This document shows, piece after piece, positions 55,594 through 64,000 of a stretch of DNA of 64,000 nucleotides. Source of the DNA: Favolaschia claudopus. Taxonomy: Eukaryota > Basidiomycota > Agaricomycetes > Agaricales > Mycenaceae. Position numbers and translations under genes: made by a program. The stretch spans positions 1,364,001 to 1,428,000 of the forward strand of contig JAWWNJ010000053.1 of NCBI GenBank assembly GCA_037176885.1. The letters are read 5' to 3'. The notes under the pieces are model-generated. The model had not been told where the DNA came from and ran no database searches. It saw only the letters and a program-made list of their open reading frames with translations. Position 1 is the first letter of the stretch; the number at the start of each line of letters is the position of its first letter.

Positions 55594-57490
55594 ATGGCCA
55601 CGCACTCGAATGCTCCTCAAGAGCTGCTCGAAGCTTTCCGGTCTCACTACGAAAGATTCCGAACTAATGTTGCGGACATAGTTTACAGCTCAACTGATGC
55701 TGTGGTAATTGCTCGGCTCGGAGACGACTTGGATGAATTCGCACAAATGGTGCAGGAGGTGCGCAGAGATTTGCCATCTGTGCGCTGACTCAATTACACA
55801 AAATAGCACCGCGGAATATTTGATCCATCAGAGCTCGACATTCTGCAAGTCAGTATTGCTGCCATGCAGACTGACATTCAGCTACAATATCGTGACGCAA
55901 TCAACGCATCCCATCATGGACGTCCCACCATCATCCAAGAAGTCCCTACAGGCGGTCGGGGACGCCCAAGAATTGTGATTGACCCGGATTTCCTTCGCTG
56001 GGCATATACACAACGAACGACTGCAAGCATCCACCGATTTCTTGGGGTGAGTCGGGATACTGTGGGCCGAGCTCTCCTCGAATACGGCATTGTTACACCG
56101 CAAGCGGACCCATTTCCTGATGCCATGCCTCTTCCTGAACCACCTATTGAAATTGATCCCGAAGCCGATGCAAACTCTGACGAAATTCTGGAGCCTGAGA
56201 TGGACATTCCCGCTGTGCTTCCAGCCGACCTCGAGCAACTTGCTCAGCCTTCCGTTGTGTCCTTTACTGGGCCTCTACGATTTCTGACGACGAACTGGAC
56301 CTCCTTGTGAGCCGGTTACGATCGCATTTTCGGCGTGCTGGTCTTGCCATGCTTGATGGTATGCTGAGACGACTTGGTCATCGGGTTCCGCGCCAGCGAA
56401 TCCGAGAATGCCTCCTCCGGATAGATCCAGTTCGCCGCATATTTGAACGGATTCGGATCCGACGTCGTAATTACTCCGTTCCTGGACCGAATTCCCTTTG
56501 GCATCATGACGGCCAGCATGGTAAGTTTTTGCTTTCTATGTGACACCTTTCCTAAAATTTCTTTCAGGTCTTATCCGGTGGGGAATAGTCATTCATGGCT
56601 TCATCGACGGCTATTCCCGCTTGATCACCGGCCTGCGAGCCAGTAATAATAATCGCGCCGAAACTGTGCTCGATCTTCTTCTCGCAGCGTGTCGAGAATA
56701 TGGGATACCATCTCGGTTGCGAGGCGACCATGGTACAGAAAATTTGTATGTTGCCGCGTGGATGGAACTGCATCGCGGGCTACGACGCGGATCATATATT
56801 TGGGGGCGGTAAATAATTCTGTTTTTCGTTCTCAATGACTTTCTGCGCTAACAGTAATTTAATAGGAGTGTTCACAATGTTCGCATTGAACGGTTATGGG
56901 TTGATGTTACAGCGCAAGTCGGCGCGACCTGGTCCGAGCGATTCACTGTCTTTGAAATACGCCACGGTCTCGACATCAACAACCGGAATCATATTTGGTT
57001 GCTGCACTTTCTATTCCTCTCGACAATCAACAGCCAGCTCGCTTTTTTTGCGCAGTCCTGGAACCAACACCGCATTCAAATTCGCCGTGGCCCAAATCGC
57101 TCCCCCGCCGACATGTTTGTTTTCGACATGCTAGTCAACGGCGTTCGAGGAAATCAGCTTCCGGAGGACGAAATCAGTGAGGAGGAGTTGGAGGTTTATG
57201 GGATTGACTGGGAGGCGCTTCGCGACGAGGCACTACTCGACTCGCAGCGGTTGAACAACCCCTCCGCAGAGGGAGCAACGTCCTGGGTTGGTCGGGTCGG
57301 TCCTCCTGCTTTTGCGGATCTCAGCAGCGTTGTCGTTGAACCGCCCCCGGGAACACTGACAGAGGAACAGGTGGAAAATCTTTTCCAGAATATCAGCCAC
57401 TTGATTGGAAGCGCTGAAAACGAGGACTGTATTGTACTCTGGACCTTAGCACTGTCTCATGTACGCGCCATTCACCCGAATTTGTTTTGA
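55594..57490 (+). CDS. DDE integrase-type transposase, copy 2
   Basis: Exons 55594-55758, 55807-56520, 56568-56808 and 56866-57490 with 47-57-bp introns. An N-terminal helical part (LLEAFRSHYERFR) leads to a helix-turn-helix (RWAYTQRTTASIHRFLGVSR). The catalytic core has Asp in WHHDGQHG, Asp in RGDHGTEN and Glu in VRIERLWVDV, with FIDGYSRLITGLRASNN between. The C-terminal part (HFLFLSTINSQLAFFAQSWN, then NRSPADMFVFDM) is the part shared with copy 1. Product: probable transposase cutting and joining element ends. Near 56278 the frame must shift by one to pass from FTGPL to SDDELDLL, so this copy is probably a recent pseudogene. The family is Agaricomycete integrase-core, distinct from Ty3 integrase. 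Confidence 0.8.
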
Positions 57491-58107
57491 TTTCAGTCAA
57501 TGGTTGAATTTTTCCTTCATTCTCAATAAATTACACACAGAGAGATAGGATAGGCTGCGAGACATCATCGAAGTGGGCAACCATTTCGTTCAAATTAAAC
57601 AGTTCTTCGAATTCAAGATTCCCTTTCGTCCCATGAAATCAATACCTGACTAGGGAAAGATAATAATGTTGAGCTTTAGAAAGCCTCTTGAGGCAGATAT
57701 CCCTGTGCTCATGATAGTCCTGCGCTACAATCGACGATGGTCGACTGAAGTGGGTCGACCGTTCGCTATCGTTGGTTTGATTCGGTCAAACCATTGATCT
57801 GATCAAGATCAAGCCGTGGTCTGATCCCTACTGATTCAACTGATGGTTGACTTTCTTTTTCAGGCGCAAGACCGAATGAACGCCGGAAGTACAAACCTTG
57901 TCTATAAAGTACATCTTGTACTACAGGATGTGGCCTACCTATCGTATAAACGGAGCACGAGCCCAAAGTACGAAAATGGGCACAAACTCGGAGCACGGAG
58001 TTCAAAACTACGTACAAACCTCGACCACGGCACGAGCCGGCGTCCTTGCCGCTACCACGTTCTTGGACCAAGAAGTACGCTATTTTTCGTCGAAAAAAGA
58101 TTTTATA
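57491..58107. other. Right end of the 9.27-kb element
   Basis: Non-coding. Holds CGACCACGG at 58022-58030 and the 29-nt-offset block at 58066-58078 that mirror the left end. AAGTAC and CTACGTAC words recur from 57900 onward. Confidence 0.6.
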
Positions 58108-59745
58108 TATCCTCTCTGGCGACGTCATGGTCTACCTCGACGATATCCTCCCGGCTCGAGGCCGACAGCTCTGAATATGGCACCGGTGCCGTCCTCTCCC
58201 AGCAGGGTGACGATGGCAAGTGGCATCCGGTTGCGTTCTACTCTAAGAGCCTGAACGAGGTGCAGCGGAATTACGAGATTTACGACAAGGAGATGCTTGC
58301 GATTGTGCGAGCCCTTGAGGAGTGGCGCCACTTTCTTGAGGGCGCGCAGCACCCGGTTGAGATCTGGACGGACCACAAAAACCTGGAATATTTCCGGCAG
58401 GCCCAGAAGCTCAACCGTCGCCAAGCTCGGTGGTCTCTCTACCTCTCCCGTTTTGACTTTCCACTGCACCACCAACCGGGTCGCCTCATGGGTCGCCCTG
58501 ACGCGCTTTCTCGGAGACCGGACCATGGAGTGCAGGACAATAACCAGGACGTTACCCTGCTTCGACCCGAGCTGTTCCACGTTCGGGCCACCGAAGCCCT
58601 GGTTATTGCTGGCCCTGAGGCTCCTCTCTTGCGCGACATTCGCGATGCGCTTGCCGGGGAACCCGACCTTGAAGAGCCCATTGCCCTGACTGCCAAGGAA
58701 CTCCTCAAGGCCCGAGGTGTGCGGTCTGCCCGGTCTTCGGAATGGCGTATTGAAGGTGGACTCCTTTACTTCCAGGGGAAGGTTGTCGTCTCCCGAGACA
58801 AGGGCCTCCGCCGACGCATCCTGGAGCAACACCATGACACGCGTGTTGCAGGCCATGCCGGTCGTTTCAAGACTCTGGAGCTCGTGTCTCGGAACTACTG
58901 GTGGCCCCAACTGTCGCGCCATGTCGGCCGGTATGTTGCGACTTGTGACTTGTGCTGCCGCACCAAGGCGCTTCGTAGACTGCCGATTGGTGAGCTCCAC
59001 CCCACAGAGATCCCCGAGGAGCGCTGGCACACCGTCTCAGTCGACTTCATTGTCGAGCTTCCCGAGGCCCATGGATACGATGCAGTCATGGTCGTTGTCT
59101 GTGCCCTTGGGAAGAGAGCGCACTTCATGGAGTGTCACACCACCATTGACGCAGTTGGCGCTGCTCGGCTGTACTACCGGAACGTCTGGCGCCACCATGG
59201 CCTGCCGGAGAAGTACATTTCGGATCGTGGCACCCAGTTCATCGCAGAGTTCACGCGCGAGCTTTGGCGCCTCGTTGGGGTCACCCCAGCCACCTCTACG
59301 GCCTACCATCCGCAGACCGATGGCCAAACAGAGCGCGTTAACCAGGAACTCGAGCAGTACGTCCGGCTCTTCACCAATTACAAGCAGGACGACTGGGATG
59401 AGCTACTACCTGCAGCGGAGTTTGCGTACAACAACCACATGCACTCCTCCACGCAGCAGGTACCGTTCGTGACGGACACTGGTCGGCTTCCACCACGTAT
59501 GGGCTTTGAGCCCCACGCTGCACGCTCTAGGTTGGAGGCTGTAAACGAGTTCCACGATCGGATCGCGTCAGGGGTTTCCGAGGCAAAGGCGGCACTCGTC
59601 AAGGCCAAGGCAGAGTAGAAGCAGTACTATGACCGCCGGCCGACACCAGCTCCAGACATCAAGGTCGGTGACCGGGTGTGGGTTGATGCCTCAGACATCC
59701 GCACCACCCGCCCTTCGCAGGCCTGCGCGAATGAGTATCAGATGA
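58108..59745 (+). pseudogene. Ty3-type retrotransposon, 3' half: RNase H and integrase
   Basis: Resumes at MVYLDDIL, then jumps directly to [17 protein letters not shown], so about 170 residues of thumb and connection are deleted. RNase H motifs [20 protein letters not shown] and [10 protein letters not shown] follow. Integrase has the zinc site ([16 protein letters not shown]) and DDE core residues in [15 protein letters not shown] and [14 protein letters not shown] interrupts at 59616-59618 before KQYYDRRPTPAP and VGDRVWVDASDIRTT. Similarity ends near 59740 with no 3' LTR or chromodomain. Confidence 0.85.
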
Positions 59746-61232
59746 GAGGCCGATACAGGGCCTCGCAGGACACCTACTTATAACCAACTACAGACCAACT
59801 ACATATAACCGCTATAAATGCTTATAAGTAGCTGTAAAATTTACAACACTTAATGTTATCTTACCTTTATAGCCCCCCACCCGGTTTATAGACTTACACC
59901 GGGTTATAACCCAGTATAGCCGAGTTTTGATTTTTGCGACAACCAAGTGCAGTAAAGTAACGGGGCTGCCTGGCTCTACAACCCGTCAAGTGTTTCAAGC
60001 TCAGAAAAGTGCTATAATATTGTATCAAGGTCGACCAAGCAAATTCGGTTTTTCCGACACTGCTATGGTGCCCTCCACTTAGTCACCACCAATTTGTGAC
60101 AACCGTTACTACTCGGGCGGGAAAACACCGATTTTTTATTCCTCTTGGGAAAACACTCAGTTTCACGCAAGGAATCTTTTGGCAAGACAGAATTTTTATA
60201 GCGACAAAATTGAACGAGTTATAAAACTTCTGACCCCCCAAATTGGGACTGTCCCTCCGAATATGTCCCTACTGGTCAAAACTCTCTGCGACACGTTGTG
60301 GGATACGTCTGCGAGACTTGTATACCTTAGAACTAAACTTGCGGACGTGTAACTGAGCATCCTGAGTCGCCATGCCGGATGACGGTGACGATGATTCGGC
60401 ACGAGGATGTCGACCAGCACGCGCTCTGGCTGCCGCACTCAACAAGTATTTTCGTTTGCGGACCATGGAAGACGGGCAGACGTATTATAGACAGTGTAGA
60501 TGTAGAAAAGTGTCTTTCTGCAGGCGAAAAGAGGTATATACAAAAAAAATTTCGGCCTTCGGCCGATTTGGGACTAGTACATTTTTGGCGGTGACTAAGC
60601 GGAGGGGACCATAGTTAATATATGAGGTATAGGACATAGGCAAACGATTGTCAAGCCACTGGAGCAGGGATTTGAAACGGTTTTACACACCTTGAGAGCT
60701 TGCAGTGCCGTCACCGTCGATTGCGTTGATGAGAGCCTGGATCGCCTTGATTTGGCTTCCGGGAGATGGTCGGGTGGCTAGATGGACTATTTCATTATAC
60801 TGCACAAATTCGCACATATTCGCAATGATCCCACTGAGTTGCTGCACATTGTTCACAAGCTTTTCTTGCCCTCAGTATTTCATCCCACTTACTGCGGGAG
60901 AGTGCTTCCCGGGCGGACCGCTGATCTGGACCCTCCTTACATCAAAACTTGTCATCTTGATGTAAGTTGATGGAACTTTTCTTGTCGCCTGGCCACGTGA
61001 GAAGAAGTTCGTCACTGACTGAGTGACTCACCTCGCGCTTTCGCTTGGTCACTCTCACTCTCCAGTTTCTTCCTTCCTCTGCGATACCCCGCCGCGATAC
61101 CCTCTCCTCCACGCTCGACTCGATTGCTTTGAATGTCAGGCCCATCTAATAAGAGACGTTGTGTAGAGCTCAGCTACGATAGGTCGTGTAAGAAGGTTAG
61201 ATCCGCGTAGGTGTCTTTTCCTCTGTGATCTC
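59746..61232. other. No complete gene recognised
   Basis: 59760-59930 is rich in TTATAACC/GGTTATA words. A minus-strand frame at about 60690-60790 (RPSPGSQIKAIQALINAIDG) looks protein-like but is too short to name. The promoter of the Cdt1-like gene should lie at the right end. Confidence 0.4.
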
Positions 61233-62653
61233 ATGGTATCCGCTCAACCGGTTAAACACAGCTCAGGCTCTCCAGCACCGACAGAGGACTCTCCCTGCTT
61301 CCCACTATCGTTATTACGGCTTGAAGCCGTCTATACAGAGCTTAACCGTGCGCTTTGTCATGCGCTTGCAACCTCCCCAGTGTCGCCGGATCCTAATACA
61401 GGGACCGTCTTGAATATTCTGGACCACATGTCTCTGGAGCGCCACTATCTTTCATGTCTCCGAATCGATGATTTACGGCGGCTTTGCTGGATATGTGAGT
61501 GGGATACGGAAGATCCATCTCTAGAAGCTACCGCGTCTGTGGAAGAGGTTGATAATGATGACCCATTCCTACCAATTCCAAATGACTGGATTCGTGGTGC
61601 AATGGGTATCACAATCAGTCCTACGACTCATCGACTAGAAAACGGCAAACGACTTCCTGCGTATGGTGTTGGGATACGGGTACGGACTTTATGCAGGAGG
61701 GAGGAAGTGAAGAAGAAAGTGCTGGTTGGCATGACTGCTGTTGCTCAATGGGTGGCCGCTTCTGAGAATAGGCGAGAAGCATTCCACGCAAAGTTAAGAA
61801 AATGGATGGAGGTCAGCTGAACGTAAATATTTGACTGTTGCTGACACAACGCAGTTTCACGCAAGCGTGACCCCCTTTCCTGCCGTCCCTCTTGCTCGGC
61901 TTCCTCGATTGGCTTCCACACGTGGACCTACGAGCTTTGCTCAAAGACTTCTGTCATCGTCGCCATCCGCTGTAACGATGGTCGAATCTTGTTCAATTGC
62001 CTCTCTTGGCTTAACTCCCGATCGACAAAGGGTCTCAGGAGCATCTCGAAGTGGAGGAACACCAAGTACACCCCGGCGGGAGGCTCTCTATAGTCGTTTG
62101 CGGCAGCGTTCAGTTTCGGTATCACCCACCAAAACCGTCATTGATGGACGCGGATGCCAAGGCGTGCAGGTGTCTTCTGACCAGCCTGCAAAAGCTAGAC
62201 GAGCAAAACTGAGGAGACGGGTATTGCTCAGCCGGCTTGAGCGGGTGGCAGAAGTTGTGTGGATGTTTGTGTGTTTCGCATCAAAGCCTAAACCTGCACT
62301 AATGTGCTGGGAACTTGTACAGGACCTTCTCGACAGCTTCAACTGGATCTGCCTTGTCTAATACCAACCACACGCGACGCGCTCTTCCCCTTTCCGTCGT
62401 TGCTACTGCAGTTCACAAATCTTCCTCAGCTCCCATCTCTGCCACAGAAGTTCTCGACTCTCTGACGATGCTTGCAGACCTTTGTCCTTGGTTTTTAAAG
62501 CATCTCGAGATCGGCGCGGAAAAGTGGCTGGAAATGCCTGGCCGCTCTGGTGACGCTTCACAAGCTCCAGCCGAACCTAAAGGAGCACATGAACACGGCC
62601 TACGCAGGGCGCGAGGCATAATTCGCCGAAACCTATTGGATGTGGACTTTTAA
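61233..62653 (+). CDS. cdt1: DNA replication licensing factor Cdt1-like protein
   Basis: Exons 61233-61811, 61855-62264 and 62323-62653 give about 440 codons, near the length of yeast Cdt1. Exon 1 holds the central winged-helix-like part (NILDHMSLERHYLSCLRIDD, RLCWICEWD, WIRGAMGITISPTTHRLENG, YGVGIRV). Exon 2 holds RREALYSRLRQRS and RRRVLLSRLERVAEVVWM, and exon 3 the C-terminal MCM-binding winged helix (RRALPLSVVATAVHKSS, LADLCPWFLKHLEIG, WLEMP). Cdt1 loads the MCM2-7 helicase on origins with ORC and Cdc6 in G1. No stop or frameshift was found, unlike most genes here. The intron 2 donor could also be 3 bp later. The ATG follows a non-coding stretch without repeats. The name rests on motif order from memory. 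Confidence 0.7.
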
Positions 62654-62983
62654 GAGGCTTCAAACCAACCTTCAAACCTGTTTTCTACGTAGTCTTTGTC
62701 ATCCTCTTGTTGTGTATGACCGCCTTGTGACACCTGAAATGTTGAACCCCATCTCATGCAAAGGCATAAGTTACAGTTGCGGTAAAATTAAATGTCCCTC
62801 TAGCTACCATAAAAAGAAATTCAAATCAAACCCGACCTTTTGCCCATTCACACATACAGTACTTCGGGGAGGAGGCCGTCGCCATGGGCGGCAGGAACTT
62901 CGTACTTTTTGTATGCCTCTTTGGTGTCCATATCGGGCTATGTGGCAGCCCAAGGCAGCCCATAGCAATTTCAGTTCTTCCTG

Positions 62984-63409
62984 ATGTTCAACATCGACTC
63001 TTTTGATTGCCTACGAGAAATTAGTGGTCTTGACACTGGTACTCCTGGAGTCTGTACCGAAACCCACAGATACGGCCGTACCGTATGGCCTCCGTGGCGT
63101 TTCACGTTAAAAATTGACATGGGTAACGGCGGTAGTGACCACTGTTTTGATGGCAAACGAAATCTGTTCTGGGCTGTACTTGAGTTGCAAAATCTTGAAA
63201 AAATATCACGTGGCTATGAAGCAGCAACCAAATTACCGGTTACTTTCTGTCACCGAGTAGAGCAAGAGATCCGGTTTTCCGACCATACCACTGGGTGTCC
63301 AAAAGGGGAAAAGAACGCAAAAAAGGCGGAAAAAGAAAGAAAAAGAAAGAGACAAGTGAGCTTTTGGGGTGAGCATGGGGAGGCTCTTGGGAGGCTCAGA
63401 AAGATCTAA
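62984..63409 (+). CDS. Open frame of unknown function
   Basis: 142 codons: CLREISGLDTGTPGVCTETH, VWPPWRFTLKIDMGN, then a very Lys/Arg-rich tail (KKAEKERKRKRQ). It is plausible as a small gene or 3' exon but has no recognised domain, and the Lys tail may be chance. Confidence 0.3.
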   Translation: MFNIDSFDCLREISGLDTGTPGVCTETHRYGRTVWPPWRFTLKIDMGNGGSDHCFDGKRNLFWAVLELQNLEKISRGYEAATKLPVTFCHRVEQEIRFSDHTTGCPKGEKNAKKAEKERKRKRQVSFWGEHGEALGRLRKI

Positions 63410-64000
63410 GGCAGGCTATTATTGTGGACTGGGTTGAAGCTTTTTCAATTACTCAATACAATCATTGCACAAAATTAATATAAAGCAGCAAGGCACACAG
63501 GTAACTGCCAAGGCCGGCAAGGGGTAACAAAGTTCAACAGTAGATATGAAAGGGGAGGAGAGGAGGATAAACTCTGCCTCCTCAACAGGCTATTGCATCG
63601 AAAATAAAAAATAAAAATGCAGTATCAAGTGCGTACATTTGTATGGTTGACTTGACTGAATTATGGACTCACACTAGAGTAAGTAGAAGCCCATTCACTG
63701 GCCAAAAGCTGCAGCATGAAGATACTTCAAAGGAACTGTAATCCTAGGCTTACAGAAGGTGATAGAAAATTCGAAAGTGGCCCAGTAAACAGACCTAGAA
63801 TGGATTTCCGAGTACAACAGAGACTGAATGAAACAATATTGAGATCTCCTCACCTATTTTTTGCCTCACCACCTGCTGCATCACTGGAAAGCCCAGAAGC
63901 AACGAGGAAAAAAAGTTTGATTGTGACTAGAGCGAGAGAATCTCGTGAGTTTGAGCTCAGAACAAATTGAGTGTTGCTAATATTTTCTTGGAGCATCCGG
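63410..64000. other. No gene recognised
   Basis: Short frames only; a frame at 63716-63970 is without recognisable domain. Confidence 0.4.

Larger units (their letters stand above)
48840..58107. mobile_element. 9.27-kb DNA transposon with integrase, HECT-like gene and ORF435
   Basis: Inserted in the reverse transcriptase of a Ty3 element. Target duplications TATCCT lie at 48834-48839 and 58108-58113, and removing the insert plus one copy restores the Ty3 frame up to the YLDD catalytic box. Read inward the ends are TATGACGGTATTTATCACGC and TATAAAATCTTTTTTCGACG, weakly alike. A conserved block GTACTT(G/C)TTGGTC sits exactly 29 nt from each end (48869-48881; 58066-58078), and CCGTGGTCG about 80 nt in. 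CGTGGT words recur subterminally. Cargo: HECT-like gene (+), ORF435 (-), DDE integrase (+). Class unknown to me. Confidence 0.85.

Noticed and set aside
47307..59745. A functional Ty3 retrotransposon
   Set aside because: Internal deletions, stops at 47637 and 59616, the 9.27-kb insertion and a missing 3' LTR rule it out.

Overview
The window reads as a repeat-rich stretch of a basidiomycete genome, most likely an Agaricomycete mushroom. The evidence is coding exons split by 40-60 bp introns with GTRNGY...YAG borders, an F-box gene of the Agaricales type (LPLEIQSQIF), a TET/JBP-like 2OG dioxygenase pseudogene, Agaricomycete-type DDE integrase genes, a DUF6589 protein, Ty3 and Copia LTR elements, and many short terminal-inverted-repeat elements. 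No bacterial features, rRNA or CRISPR array were seen. All exon models and family names come from reading the sequence by eye; no database search was run.

Layout. 1-10.9 kb: short inverted-repeat elements (hAT-like with 8-bp target duplications, Tc1/mariner-like with TA), a broken F-box gene and a pyrimidine-rich LTR-derived stretch. 11.0-17.2 kb: a 6.2-kb element with about 43-bp inverted termini carrying a RecQ-like helicase and a convergent DUF6589-type gene. 18.1-25.1 kb (minus): a SUV39/Clr4-type histone H3K9 methyltransferase gene (chromodomain, SET, post-SET) whose readable exons are separated by a 4.8-kb intron-like stretch built on a partial tandem duplication; its ATG lies inside the target duplication of a gag-only Copia-type retroelement (25.1-26.8 kb). 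26.8-40.8 kb: mostly small inverted-repeat elements, a TET/JBP-like pseudogene (31.1-32.9 kb), a MULE-like element and gene fragments. 40.8-42.6 kb (minus): a decayed DDE integrase gene with a TA-flanked MITE in its last exon. 47.3-59.7 kb: a deleted Ty3 retroelement cut in two by a 9.27-kb DNA element (48840-58107) that carries a HECT-like gene, an unknown 435-codon gene and a DDE integrase gene. 61.2-62.7 kb: a three-exon gene resembling the replication licensing factor Cdt1.

How the parts fit. Apparent host genes are few: the H3K9 methyltransferase, the Cdt1-like gene and remnants such as the F-box gene. The rest is mobile DNA in nested layers, and the nesting supplies clean boundaries: the Ty3 element dates and delimits the 9.27-kb element, the integrase exon delimits a MITE, and the methyltransferase start codon delimits the gag-only element. 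Two multi-gene DNA elements (helicase + DUF6589; integrase + HECT-like + ORF435) are the best candidates for poorly described mobile systems.
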